A stretch of 64,000 nt of DNA from Gordonia asplenii. Lineage in GTDB: Bacteria; Actinomycetota; Actinomycetes; Mycobacteriales; Mycobacteriaceae. Position numbers and translations under genes: made by a program. Of this stretch, positions 27,150 to 35,882 are shown in pieces. The notes under the pieces were generated by a model. The model was not told the origin of the DNA. It did no database searches and saw nothing but the letters and a program-made list of their open reading frames with translations. Within the stretch, counting starts at the first letter, position 1; every line of letters begins with the position of its first letter. The DNA is taken from positions 124,001 to 188,000 of the forward strand of contig NZ_JABBNB010000007.1 in assembly GCF_012933505.1 (NCBI RefSeq), written 5' to 3'.

Positions 27150-27731
27150 TCAGTCGCCATTCGGGTGCTGCGAGATCCCGACCAACCGACGCAACGGCGT
27201 CGCCAGACCGAGGTCACGAAGTTCCGGCGCTATCAGCTGATGCAGCACCAGGCCGTCCATGGCCGCAAGGACCACGGCCGCACACGCCTCCGGATCGATC
27301 ACGTCCCCCTCTCGTCGTAACCAGTCGGCTATCGCGGTGCGGGATTCGCGCAACACCTCGGCGAGGCCGGCACGCATTCGCTCATGCCGGGTGCCCGCCA
27401 ACAGCATTTCGGTGAATACAGTCGTGGCCGCCTGGTCGGCACGGTACGACGCCAACGCGTCCAACAGTGTCGCGAGTCCGGCAGCTCCCGTGTCCGAAAC
27501 CGCTGCCCGCACCACGCCCGCAACTTCCTCTTGCGCCAGACGCAAAGACGCGTCGATCAACAGATCGGTCACCGACGGAAAGTGATAGTGCACCAGCCCG
27601 GGCGGCAGGCCGGCGCGCAGGGCCACCGAACGAGTACTCGCCGCACCCCAACCCTCTTCAGCGATCACCTCGACGGCGGCATCCATCAATCGCCGTCGAG
27701 TTTCTCGCCCCTGCTCCGCGGCCGTCACCAC
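27150..27731 (-). CDS. TetR-family transcriptional regulator
   Basis: 193 residues from the GTG at 27731, which has GAGGAG just upstream; the frame opens at 27755. The N-terminal HTH is typical (RLMDAAVEVIAEEGWGAAST, RSVALRAGLPPGLVHYHFPS), and the C-terminal domain is of the TetR_C type. It is the first gene of an operon with the ABC exporter and probably represses it, with the palindrome at 27768-27783 as a candidate operator. Confidence 0.9.
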   Translation of the reverse strand: MVTAAEQGRETRRRLMDAAVEVIAEEGWGAASTRSVALRAGLPPGLVHYHFPSVTDLLIDASLRLAQEEVAGVVRAAVSDTGAAGLATLLDALASYRADQAATTVFTEMLLAGTRHERMRAGLAEVLRESRTAIADWLRREGDVIDPEACAAVVLAAMDGLVLHQLIAPELRDLGLATPLRRLVGISQHPNGD

Positions 27732-27767
27732 GGGGTTCTCCTCGGGCGTTTGCACTGGGCAATCACA

Positions 27768-27802
27768 TTGGGCATATGTCCAAGCTAGGCCCGATATGGC
27801 CT
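27768..27802 (-). promoter_or_regulatory. Candidate TetR operator palindromes
   Basis: TTGGGCATATGTCCAA (27768-27783) is a 16-bp palindrome with one mismatched pair, 37 bp upstream of the chosen tetR GTG. A second dyad, AGGCCCGATATGGCCT (27787-27802), lies just beyond. Position and symmetry fit autorepression of the tetR-ABC operon. Confidence 0.5.
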
Positions 27803-27928
27803 GTCCACAAGGTCGGATCTGGAGGCCGCCCGACTACGGGCGGACGACAATTCGGCGAGCGGCCGAGAGCCGCAACGGGAATCGGGAGACGCGCGCTCGT
27901 CGCGGGCAAAACCGGGAACAGCGACGGC

Positions 27929-28759
27929 CTAACACCCCGACAATGACGCAGCCAAGACATCCCGCGACGGCGCGTCGAGGTACAGCCGGTAGGCGATCAG
28001 GATCGTGACGAACTGCGTCGCGTACTGGCAGTGAAACCCCGGCGCGGGCGGCATCCACCGCGCCGGTTCCTGATCGCTCTTGTCCATGTTCGACGCCCCG
28101 TCGACGGCGACCAGGTTGGCCGGATCGTTGGCCAGATCGGCCCGTTGCGACGCCGACCAGCCACTCGCACCCATGTCCCACGCGTAGGACAGCGGCACGA
28201 TGTGATCGATCTGCACCGCAGACGAGTTGCGGCCCCGCCGGAATGCCACGAACGATCCCGTGTACGGGCTGCGCAACTCGCCCGACAGCACCGCGCGAGC
28301 ACAGCCCTTCGTCGCGTCGGTGCGCACGTCGGTGAGGTCGCGCCGCAAGATGTCGTTGCGCGTGTCGCAGCCGTTCCCCGCGTCGGCGACGCCGGTGTCA
28401 TCGGTCCAGGCGATCCCGAACGCGGACCGGTCGTAGTCGGCGCGATGGGGTGGACGGTGTGCGAGGACCGGGACGATCGCCAACTGCGCCAACATGTTCC
28501 GGGCCACCGGACTCACCGACCGGTGCGACGACGATACGGCCAGTCCGCCGACGACGATGATCGCCGACCCGACGAACGCCCATACCGCGAGCCACGCCCG
28601 CATCGATAGCCGCCGATACGGGTAGCGCGCTGAGGCGATTCGCCAGCGTCGACGCCGGGCGCGACGACGCAGCCAACGTCGAATCGCGGGAACGGCGTCG
28701 TCGAGTGCAGAAGGGTCGAGTCCGGACGGAATGAGACGCATGGGAATGAGACGCAGCAC
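27929..28759 (-). CDS. Membrane-anchored HNH endonuclease-family protein
   Basis: 276 residues: a basic N-terminus, one membrane helix (AWLAVWAFVGSAIIVVGGLAV, about residues 53-73), then an extracytoplasmic domain with QIDHIVPLSYAWDMG and LANDPANLVAVDGASNMDKS, the catalytic region of the GmrSD C-terminal/DUF1524-type HNH nucleases. Conserved cysteines (GNGCDTRND, KGCARAV, FHCQYA, SGC) suggest disulfides outside the membrane. Such secreted nucleases are common in actinobacteria; the role is unknown. A truncated copy lies at 20426-20742. Confidence 0.82.
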   Translation of the reverse strand: MLRLIPMRLIPSGLDPSALDDAVPAIRRWLRRRARRRRWRIASARYPYRRLSMRAWLAVWAFVGSAIIVVGGLAVSSSHRSVSPVARNMLAQLAIVPVLAHRPPHRADYDRSAFGIAWTDDTGVADAGNGCDTRNDILRRDLTDVRTDATKGCARAVLSGELRSPYTGSFVAFRRGRNSSAVQIDHIVPLSYAWDMGASGWSASQRADLANDPANLVAVDGASNMDKSDQEPARWMPPAPGFHCQYATQFVTILIAYRLYLDAPSRDVLAASLSGC

Positions 28760-28792
28760 GGGGTACGACCGGTTCCACCCGAACCGTGCGGA

Positions 28793-29575
28793 TTATGCGA
28801 GAAACTCCAGCACCGCCGCACTCGCCGTTTCGCGCGCCTCGTCGAAGTAGGCGTGCCGCGCACCGTCGAACACGTGTCGGTGGCTTGGCGGGATCCGGCC
28901 GGCGAGGAGATCGGCGTTGACGACGGGTGCGAACTGATCGTCGGAGCCATGCAGGATCAGGGTCGGCGCGGCGATCTGCGGCAGCACCTCCCACGCGTCG
29001 TGACCGTTGCTCGCCGAAAGGTGTTGCCGGCGGGCCCTGTCGCTCATGTCTGGATCACCGAGGACATGGTAGGGACCGGGATTGGCGGCCTGCCAGCGCG
29101 GCGTGTACATGAGGTCGATCAGAACTCGTTGCGCGTCGGGACCGTTGAGTTGCCGACGAATCTCCTGACTGCGCTCGACGGCGTGCGCACCGCCCGGTGT
29201 CGTGCAGCCGAGGACCAGACGTCGTACGCGTTTCGGCGCGATGACGGCCAGCCATTGTGCGCTACGACCACCCATCGACGTTCCGTAGACGTCGAAGCGC
29301 CCGACGTCGAGCGAATCCATCACCGCCACTGCGTCTTCGGCGAACTGCCTGGTCGAATACGACCCGTCGGGAGAGTCGCTGCCGCCGGTGCCGCGATAGT
29401 CGAAGGTGACCGTGGTGTGCCGCTCGTCAAAGTCGGGACGCGTGCGGTCCCACCAGTGGTGGTTGTTCGCCTGCCCGGGCAGCAGCAACAGCGTCGGGCC
29501 GGTTCCGCGCACTTGAACGGCCAGCCGGGTCCGGTCCGCGGCCCGCGCGAGTTGCCGATATTCGCGGGCGATCAT
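28793..29575 (-). CDS. Alpha/beta hydrolase
   Basis: 260 residues. Oxyanion region LLLPGQANNHHWW, strand VTFDYRGTGGSD, nucleophile elbow GTSMGG (Ser), acid in LHGSDDQFAP and histidine in DGARHAYFDEAR complete the triad. Substrate not predictable. The ATG overlaps the recG stop by 4 bp (ATGA), so it is translated from the dak-recG message. It ends 33 bp before the HNH nuclease gene. Confidence 0.88.
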   Translation of the reverse strand: MIAREYRQLARAADRTRLAVQVRGTGPTLLLLPGQANNHHWWDRTRPDFDERHTTVTFDYRGTGGSDSPDGSYSTRQFAEDAVAVMDSLDVGRFDVYGTSMGGRSAQWLAVIAPKRVRRLVLGCTTPGGAHAVERSQEIRRQLNGPDAQRVLIDLMYTPRWQAANPGPYHVLGDPDMSDRARRQHLSASNGHDAWEVLPQIAAPTLILHGSDDQFAPVVNADLLAGRIPPSHRHVFDGARHAYFDEARETASAAVLEFLA

Positions 29576-31842
29576 GTCTTGTCCAGGTACTCCAGCCGGG
29601 GCGCCAGAATGTCGTCGATGAGGCGCGCCGCCCCGAGATGATCGGCGAGCGACAGGTCCTCGCCGACGACTTCCTCAGCGAGTTCGCGAGCGTCGGAGAT
29701 CACCTCGGCGTCGTCGAGCAACGACAGGAAATGCAGCGATGACGTTCCGCCGGACTGCAATTCGCCGAGAACGTCACCCTCGCGACGCTGTTCGAGGTCG
29801 ACGCGGGCCAGTTCGAATCCGTCCGTCGACGCCGCGACCGCGTTGAGCCGCTCGCGCGCCTGCGACACTTCGGCGGCCCCGGAAACCAGCAGACACAGCC
29901 CCGGCCATTGCCCGCGGCCGATGCGGCCACGGAGCTGATGCAGTTGACTGACGCCGAAGCGGTCGGCGTCGATGATGACCATCATCGTCGAATTGGGGAC
30001 GTCGACGCCGACTTCGATCACCGTCGTGGCGACCACCAGATCCAATGCGCCCGAGGTGAAGTCGTCCATCACGGCAGCCTTCTCGTCGGCCGGGAGGCGA
30101 CCGTGCAGCAGTCCGAGGCGGTACTGCCCCAACGGACCGGCGCTGAGCATCTCGTAGAGGTCGAGCACTGAAATCGTCTGCGGCTCTTCGCCTGTGCCGG
30201 ACTTGGCCTTACTTCTGCCGCCAGTCTTGGTGTCCTCGTCGCCGATCCGCGAACAGACCACGTAGACCTGTCTGCCCTTGTCGATCTCCTCCGCGGCCCG
30301 CTGCCAGACGCGTTCCATCCATCGCTCGTTGCCCAGCGGCACCACGTTGGTGGTGATCGGCTGACGCCCCTTCGGCAACTCCGCCAGGATCGACGTCTCC
30401 AGATCACCGAAGACGGTCATCGCGACGGTACGCGGAATCGGCGTCGCCGTCATCACCAGGTGATGCGGGACCATCCCGTCAATCGCTTTGCCGCGCAGGC
30501 TGTCTCGCTGCTCGACGCCGAACCGGTGCTGCTCGTCGACGACGACCATCGCGAGGTCGAAGAAGTCGACGTGATCTTCCAGCAGGGCGTGGGTGCCGAT
30601 GACCAGTCCGGCGTTGCCGGTGACGATCTCCAGCAGCACTCGCCGTTTGGCGGCGGTACGCATCGACCCGGTGAGCAGCGCGACCGACGTCGCCCCATCG
30701 ACTCCGTCGAGTTCACCCGCCCGTCCCAACTCGCCGAGCATGGTCGTGATGGTCCGGTGATGCTGCGCGGCAAGCACTTCGGTCGGCGCGAGCAGGACGC
30801 ATTGGTGCCCGTTGTCGACCACCCGCAGCATCGCGAGCAACGCGACGAGCGTCTTGCCCGAGCCCACCTCGCCCTGCAGCAGTCGGCTCATCGGCGCGGA
30901 CCCGGCAAGGTCGTCGCCGATCTCCGCCGACACCTCTTGCTGCCCGGCGGTCAACTCGAACGGAAGCCGCAGGCGCAGTTGATCTTCCAGGCCACCGACG
31001 ACATGCGGGCAGGACGGCGCCGACTCGATCCGTCCGACGGCGCGGCGTTGCGCGAGGACCAGCTGCATGGCGAACGCCTCATCGAACTTCAACCGATCCT
31101 GTGCCCGCTCGACGTCGGAGTCGACGTCGGGCAGGTGCACTTTCCACAGCGCTTCGTCGAGCGTGATGAGCCCACGCTCGCCGCGCTGCTTCTCGGTGAG
31201 CGCTTCGGGTACTTTCTCGATGCGCCCCAACAGGTCTCGGATCGACGCCCAGATCTGCCAGGTCTGCACCTTCTGGCTCGCCGGGTAGATGGGCAGGATG
31301 GATCGGTCGAGGTCGGCGAGGAACTGCTCCCCCGCCTTGCCCTCCACGAGTGACTTGTCGACGCCGAGCGCCTGAGCGAGCATGTCGGGGCCGGCCACCT
31401 CGTCGAAGCCGACGTCGCCGTCGGGCAGCGGTACGTGCGCCGGGTGGGACAGTTGAATCTTGTTGTTGTAGTACTTCACCGCGCCGGCCAGCATCACCCG
31501 CGTGCCCGGCCTCAGCTTCTTCTGCAGATACCTGGCGTTGAAGAAGCTGACGTCGTAGGTCTGACGCTCATCTGCCACAACGACTTTCAGAAACTGGCCG
31601 TGCCGTTTGCGCATCTGGATCATGTCGGCCTTGATCACCCTGCCGATCACCGTGATCCACTCGCCGGGCTCCGGCAGCAGCCGTTCTTCGCTGACCTGCC
31701 CGCGCCGCACATAGCGTCGGGGCGCGTACCGTAGCAACTGCCCCACCGTGTACACCCCGAGGTCGGCGAGGCCCTGAGCCGTCGCCGGACTGATCACCGC
31801 CTCCAGCGGCGCGGTCAGCGGGATCGGAGGTTGCCCGGCCAC
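29572..31842 (-). CDS. recG: ATP-dependent DNA helicase RecG
   Basis: 756 residues. An N-terminal wedge/OB domain (WITVIGRVIKADMIQMRKRH) is followed by helicase motifs: Walker A GEVGSGKT ending at 331, DEQH at 436-439, motif III TATPIPRT, and motif VI QLHQLRGRIGRG. RecG regresses stalled replication forks and processes Holliday junctions and R-loops. GTG start at 31842 overlapping the upstream stop by 1 bp (TAGTG), so it is coupled to the DAK2 gene. Orthologue position: Rv2973c. Confidence 0.96.
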   Translation of the reverse strand: MAGQPPIPLTAPLEAVISPATAQGLADLGVYTVGQLLRYAPRRYVRRGQVSEERLLPEPGEWITVIGRVIKADMIQMRKRHGQFLKVVVADERQTYDVSFFNARYLQKKLRPGTRVMLAGAVKYYNNKIQLSHPAHVPLPDGDVGFDEVAGPDMLAQALGVDKSLVEGKAGEQFLADLDRSILPIYPASQKVQTWQIWASIRDLLGRIEKVPEALTEKQRGERGLITLDEALWKVHLPDVDSDVERAQDRLKFDEAFAMQLVLAQRRAVGRIESAPSCPHVVGGLEDQLRLRLPFELTAGQQEVSAEIGDDLAGSAPMSRLLQGEVGSGKTLVALLAMLRVVDNGHQCVLLAPTEVLAAQHHRTITTMLGELGRAGELDGVDGATSVALLTGSMRTAAKRRVLLEIVTGNAGLVIGTHALLEDHVDFFDLAMVVVDEQHRFGVEQRDSLRGKAIDGMVPHHLVMTATPIPRTVAMTVFGDLETSILAELPKGRQPITTNVVPLGNERWMERVWQRAAEEIDKGRQVYVVCSRIGDEDTKTGGRSKAKSGTGEEPQTISVLDLYEMLSAGPLGQYRLGLLHGRLPADEKAAVMDDFTSGALDLVVATTVIEVGVDVPNSTMMVIIDADRFGVSQLHQLRGRIGRGQWPGLCLLVSGAAEVSQARERLNAVAASTDGFELARVDLEQRREGDVLGELQSGGTSSLHFLSLLDDAEVISDARELAEEVVGEDLSLADHLGAARLIDDILAPRLEYLDKT

Positions 31843-33539
31843 TACTCGATTCCCACTTGCAGCAGCTGATCGGGTTGCCCGGTTTCATAGACCGCCATCT
31901 CGACGCCGGCGTGGCGATCACGCAAATGTGCCCCGAGTCCGTCGAGAACCGTTGCGCCGGACTCTGATTCGGCCAAGCCCGCGCCGACGAGCACCGTCAT
32001 CAGCTCACCTCCGGTGGCCAGCAACAGGTCGACGAGCGCCGTCGTCGCGGTCAGCGGATCAGCACCGATCACCAGGGCGTCGGAGCCGATGAACCCCAGC
32101 AGATCGCCGACCTCGCACAGCCCGACGAGCGTCATCATCTTGCGCTTGGAGACCACGATCGACCCCCACCGCGTCGAGGCGGCCGCCTCGGCCATCGCGT
32201 ACGCGTCGGCGTCGGGGCTCTCGGCGGAATCGTGAACGGCCAGCGCCGAGAGGCACTGCACCATCGAGAGCGTCGGAATGAAGACCACCGACCGCTGACT
32301 CGACCGCGCCTCCGCGGCGACGCTCACCAATTCCTGAGCCGGCAGCACACCGTTGGCCATCACGATCACGTGCGCGGCGTCGGCCACCCGGATCGCGTCG
32401 GCGAAGACGCTGGCGGAGACGCCGGTGTCGGCCCGCACCGTCGCAGCGCCTGCATCGCTGAAAAGTTCTTGCGCCCCATCACCTTTCACTGCGACCACCA
32501 CGGCACGTTTATGCCGAGGGGGCGGCTCGTGATTGTCCGGTTGCGCCCGCAGCGCGTCGAGCGCGAAACAACTGATCCGCACGTCGGACATCAGCCCGAC
32601 GACGGTGCCCGCCTCCACGGCCTTGCCCGGGTCGCTGGTGTGCACGTGCACCGAAAAACGTTCTCCGCCACCGGAACTGTCGCCGACGATGACCACCGAG
32701 TCGCCGATCTCATTGAGGTAGTCGCGCAGGCGGCCGATGCGCTCACCCGCCGACGAGTCGAGGCAGTACATCACCTCGAAGTCCATGTCACTGTCGGTGG
32801 CGCACGGTTCGGCGAAGTCGTGGCCGGTCAGATCACCGCCGCCGACGAGGATTCCGCGATACGGACGCCGTTTGTTGGACACCCCGGTCAGCACCAGCAC
32901 CATCGAATCGAGCAGTGCCAGCAGGCCGCGGCCGCCCGCGTCGACGACGCCGGCGTGGGCGAGTTCGGCGAGTTGCTCGGGAGTGTGTTCGAGAGCTTCG
33001 GCGCTGTCGTCGGCGACTGCGCGCGCCTGGTCCGCCGCCGACGCCGCCACGTACTCTGCGGCGCTCTTCGCCGCGACGCGCAGCACCGTCAGCACAGTGC
33101 CCTCGCGCGGCTCGCTGACGGCGCGCACCGCCGCGAGCGACGCCAGGCGCAGTCCCGTCGACCACAGCCGATTGAACGTCTGCTCAGCTTCGGTGGTGGC
33201 GAGGTCGGCGGCGTCGGCGATGCCGACGAGGACCTGCGACAGGATGATTCCCGAGTTGCCCCGCGCGTTCGCAACCGCGGCGTCGGCGATGGCTCGCGCG
33301 ACGTCGGCGACCGACGCCCCGGCGTCGATCTCGCCCGCGGCGTCGGCGGCCGCCGTCATCGTGAAGACCATGTTGCTGCCGGTGTCGGAGTCGGGAATCG
33401 GGAAGACGTTGAGGTCGTTGATCTCGCCGCGCAGGGCTGCGAGCGTCTGCGCGCTCGCGCGCGCCCAATCGCGCAGCAACTGCGGATTCATCGCGGCTGA
33501 CGCGGGTGACGGCGGGTGCACGGGACCGGTGGGTGACAT
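31842..33539 (-). CDS. DAK2-domain (YloV/FakA-like) protein
   Basis: 565 residues. The N-terminal DAK2 ATP-binding domain (INDLNVFPIPDSDTGSNMVFTM, then GARGNSGIILSQ-like NARGNSGIILSQ) and a C-terminal DegV-like half (VVAVKGDGAQELFSDAGAATV) give the full fatty-acid-kinase FakA architecture. FakA phosphorylates fatty acids bound to DegV/FakB proteins in Firmicutes; in actinobacteria this is unproven. The DegV gene at 5799 is a possible partner. Starts possible at 33539 and 33491 (MNPQLLRDW). M. tuberculosis has this gene split (Rv2974c/Rv2975c); here it is one frame. Confidence 0.9.
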   Translation of the reverse strand: MSPTGPVHPPSPASAAMNPQLLRDWARASAQTLAALRGEINDLNVFPIPDSDTGSNMVFTMTAAADAAGEIDAGASVADVARAIADAAVANARGNSGIILSQVLVGIADAADLATTEAEQTFNRLWSTGLRLASLAAVRAVSEPREGTVLTVLRVAAKSAAEYVAASAADQARAVADDSAEALEHTPEQLAELAHAGVVDAGGRGLLALLDSMVLVLTGVSNKRRPYRGILVGGGDLTGHDFAEPCATDSDMDFEVMYCLDSSAGERIGRLRDYLNEIGDSVVIVGDSSGGGERFSVHVHTSDPGKAVEAGTVVGLMSDVRISCFALDALRAQPDNHEPPPRHKRAVVVAVKGDGAQELFSDAGAATVRADTGVSASVFADAIRVADAAHVIVMANGVLPAQELVSVAAEARSSQRSVVFIPTLSMVQCLSALAVHDSAESPDADAYAMAEAAASTRWGSIVVSKRKMMTLVGLCEVGDLLGFIGSDALVIGADPLTATTALVDLLLATGGELMTVLVGAGLAESESGATVLDGLGAHLRDRHAGVEMAVYETGQPDQLLQVGIE

Positions 33540-33579
33540 CAGTGACTCAGATTACCCGCAGCCCCCGACAACACCGGAT

Positions 33580-33609
33580 TTGGTCCGATCCGCGTCCGAC
33601 CGCTATTCT
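33580..33609 (+). promoter_or_regulatory. Candidate rpmB promoter
   Basis: TTGGTC (33580-33585) and TATTCT (33604-33609) are 18 bp apart in the 195-bp gap between the divergent DAK2 and rpmB genes. It would give a leader of about 120 nt before the rpmB ATG. Motif-based only. Confidence 0.4.
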
Positions 33610-33734
33610 TGCAGGGTTGCCTTGTGGGGTGGTTTGTCTGCACCGCGGACTACCACGACGGTCACGCCGAAAGCGGCGCGCGCTGTTTCACGGGCTCGAC
33701 AAGACCAGTTTCCAACAATATGAGGGAGTTCGAT

Positions 33735-33929
33735 ATGGCTGCCGTTTGTGACATTTGCGGCAAGGGCCCCGGCTTCGGCAAGTCGGTTTCGCACTCGCAC
33801 CGGCGCACCAACCGCCGCTGGAACCCGAATATCCAGTCTGTGCGTGTCGAAGTTGCGCCCGGTAACCGCAAGCGCAAGAACGTGTGCACCTCGTGCCTCA
33901 AGGCCGGCAAGACCGCGCTGCACGCCTGA
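33735..33929 (+). CDS. rpmB: 50S ribosomal protein L28
   Basis: 64 residues, ATG at 33735 preceded by GAGGGAG. Two CxxC pairs (CDICGKGP near the start, CTSCLKAG near the end) make this the zinc-binding (C+) form. Many actinobacteria also keep a zinc-free paralogue used under zinc limitation. L28 is needed for late 50S assembly. The frame upstream of the ATG is open to 33609 but is not counted. Confidence 0.97.
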   Translation: MAAVCDICGKGPGFGKSVSHSHRRTNRRWNPNIQSVRVEVAPGNRKRKNVCTSCLKAGKTALHA

Positions 33930-33958
33930 GTCAGAGCACCGCGTAACAACTTTCGATG

Positions 33959-33988
33959 ACCCGCCCGGCCAAGTGCCCGGCGGGTTTT
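33959..33988 (+). terminator. Terminator of rpmB
   Basis: ACCCGCC (33959-33965) pairs with GGCGGGT (33979-33985) with further inner G-C pairing, followed by TTT. It lies 29 bp after the rpmB stop and before the echA start at 34022. Confidence 0.6.
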
Positions 33989-34021
33989 CGCTGTCTGCGG
34001 ACCGCACGATAACCTCGGATC

Positions 34022-34804
34022 ATGACCTCCCCAACTCCGCTCGTCACCCAGGACGGCCGTGTCCTGACCATCGCCATATCCACCGCCGAGAAAGGCACCT
34101 CCCTCAACCGTCAGGGCGTCACCGAAGGCGCGTTGGCCCTGCAGCAGGTGGCCCGAGGGCAGCGTGACGTAGCAGCGGTCGTGCTGGTCGGCAACGGAGC
34201 CAACTTCTGCGCGGGCGGCGACGTCTTGTCGTTCGCGGGCGCCGACGACCGCTCGGCATTCCTGCGCGACCTGGCCGACAACTTCCACGCCTTCGTCAAC
34301 GCCCTGCACGAGTCGCGCCTGCCCGTCGTCGCCGCGGTCAAGGGCTGGGCCGCGGGCGCGGGGATGAGCGTCGTCACGCACGCCACCATCGCCGTCGGCG
34401 GAACATCGACCAAGATGCGTCCCGCCTACAGCGGTATCGGCTTGAGCCCCGACGGCGGCATGACCTGGATGCTCCCCCGGATCGTCGGCGCCGCGCGCGC
34501 CCGCCACATCATTCTCACCAACAAGATCCTCGACGCCGACGAGGCGCTGTCGCTCGGCCTGCTCTCGGAGATCGTCGACGACGATGCCGTGGAGGCTCGC
34601 GCGCACGAGATCGCGGCGCAACTCGCCGCCGGTCCAGCCGCGGCGTATGCCGCGACGGTCGGGTTGATCCAGGCGGGTGCCACCCGTTCGCTGCCCGAAC
34701 AGCTCATCGCTGAGGGTGCGAGCATCTCGACACTGGCCGCCGGCGCAGAGGGCCGAGAAGGCGTCGACGCGTTCGTCGAGAAGCGCAAAGCCGTGTTCGG
34801 TTAG
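34022..34804 (+). CDS. Enoyl-CoA hydratase/isomerase-family protein
   Basis: 260 residues of the crotonase fold. The oxyanion-hole motifs are NGANFCAGGDV (about 60-70) and KGWAAGAGMSVVTHA (about 110-124); the substrate-binding loop and trimer helices follow, and the C-terminus ends in EGVDAFVEKRKAVFG. The catalytic glutamate of true hydratases is replaced in the SGIGLSPDGG segment (Asp/Gly), so it may be an isomerase or act on another CoA ester. Part of its 3' end is repeated twice downstream at about 35277-35375 and 35769-35866. Confidence 0.88.
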   Translation: MTSPTPLVTQDGRVLTIAISTAEKGTSLNRQGVTEGALALQQVARGQRDVAAVVLVGNGANFCAGGDVLSFAGADDRSAFLRDLADNFHAFVNALHESRLPVVAAVKGWAAGAGMSVVTHATIAVGGTSTKMRPAYSGIGLSPDGGMTWMLPRIVGAARARHIILTNKILDADEALSLGLLSEIVDDDAVEARAHEIAAQLAAGPAAAYAATVGLIQAGATRSLPEQLIAEGASISTLAAGAEGREGVDAFVEKRKAVFG

Positions 34805-34837
34805 TTCGGCTGGGGCGTGGTCGAGTGCTGAAACCCC

Positions 34838-34963
34838 CCGCTCCCCGAGTGCCGACCGAGCTCGCGAGGTCGGGTCGCCCCGCTCCCCGAGTGCCGACCG
34901 AGCTCGCGAGTTCGGACCGCCCGCTCCCCGAGTGCCGACCGAGCTCGCGAGGTCGGGCCACCC
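34838..34963. repeat. Tandem half-copies of the palindromic repeat
   Basis: Three left-hand half-copies with a period of about 42 bp follow the echA stop. Each reads CTCCCCGAGTGCCGACCGAG and closes with a CGCGAG(G/T)TCGG arm. Two have the perfect stem CCGACC...GGTCGG; the middle one has a mismatched GTTCGG arm. Confidence 0.75.
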
Positions 34964-35244
34964 CCGATCCCCGAGTGCCGACCGAGCTTGCGAGGTCGGT
35001 GTAACGAGGGGTCCGGCGACACAAACAGACCACCGCACCCCGCACCCAAAACCGAATGCACCCAACAGATTTCACGCAGCAACACTTCTTCTCACACTCA
35101 ACACCAATAGTTCCGGGTTAACCGTGAGAAAAACGTGTTGAGGTTCGTCTAGCAGCCACGTCGCAGTGGTCGGGCTGGTCTTCTCAGCTCACCAGACCCC
35201 TCGTTACACCGAACTCGCGAGCTCGTTCGGCACTCGGGGATCGG
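34964..35244. repeat. 281-bp terminal-inverted-repeat element, copy A
   Basis: The ends 34964-35012 and 35196-35244 are 49-bp inverted repeats with three mismatches. The core of about 183 bp includes ACAAACAGACCACCGCACC and is shared with copies B and C. No transposase and no convincing gene inside; short ORFs start in the core on the minus strand (MKSVGCIRF). The left end carries the stem CCGACC...GGTCGG, the right end CCGAAC...GTTCGG. Confidence 0.85.
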
Positions 35245-35276
35245 AGGATGCCCACGCCATCGATCCCAAACTCACT

Positions 35277-35375
35277 CGCCGAGAGCGCGAGCATCTCGAC
35301 ACCGGCCGCCGGCGCAGAGGGCGTCGACGCGTCCGTCGAGAAGCGCAAAGCCGTGTTCGGTTAGATCGGCTGGGG
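35277..35375 (+). pseudogene. Duplicated 3' tail of echA, copy 2
   Basis: About 99 bp repeating the last part of the enoyl-CoA hydratase gene, including AGCGCAAAGCCGTGTTCGGT and the TAG at 35362-35364. Compared with the intact gene it lacks 9 bp (the GRE codon region), and the same deletion is found in copy 3, so copies 2 and 3 share an ancestor. Confidence 0.8.
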
Positions 35376-35410
35376 CGCAAATCAGCCGCGGCGTGGTCGC
35401 GTGCCCGCCC

Positions 35411-35691
35411 CCGCTCCCCGAGTGCCGACCGAGCTTCGCGAGGTCGGTGTAACGAGGGGCCGGCGACACAAACAGACCACCGCACCCCGGCACTGCAAAC
35501 CGAATGCACCCAACAGATTTCACGCCGCAACACTTCTTCTCACACTCAACACCAATAATTCCGGTTTAACCGCGAGACAACGTGTTGAGGTTCGTCTAGC
35601 AGCCACGTCGCAGTGGTCGGGCTGGTCTTCTCGGCTCACCAGACCCCTCGTTACACCGAACTCGCAAGCTCGTTCGGCACTCGGGGAGCAG
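35411..35691. repeat. 281-bp terminal-inverted-repeat element, copy B
   Basis: Same structure as copy A: inverted ends at about 35411-35459 and 35643-35691, with a near-identical core including the run AACGTGTTGAGGTTCGTCTA. The left hairpin has an 11-nt loop (GAGCTTCGCGA) instead of 10. Confidence 0.85.
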
Positions 35692-35768
35692 GGGGTGGCC
35701 CGGACTCGCAAGCTCGTTCGGCACTCGGGGATCGGAGGATGCCCGCGCCGTCGACCCTAACCTCGCTC

Positions 35769-35866
35769 GCCGAGAGCGTGAGCATCTCGACACCGGCCGC
35801 CGGCGCAGACGGCGTTGACGCGTCCGTCGAGAAGCGCAAAGCCGTGTTCGGTTAGATCGGCTGGGG
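35769..35866 (+). pseudogene. Duplicated 3' tail of echA, copy 3
   Basis: Second duplicated tail of the hydratase gene, with the same 9-bp deletion as copy 2, a GAC for GAG change and a GTT for GTC change, ending in the TAG at 35853-35855. It is separated from copy 2 by element B and a half-copy (35703-35750). Confidence 0.8.
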
Positions 35867-35882
35867 CGAGGTCGGGCCAACC

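Noticed and set aside
31842..33539. Dihydroxyacetone kinase proper
   Set aside because: The DAK2 domain is joined to a DegV-like C-terminal half and no DhaK-type domain with the substrate histidine is present, so the YloV/FakA class fits better.
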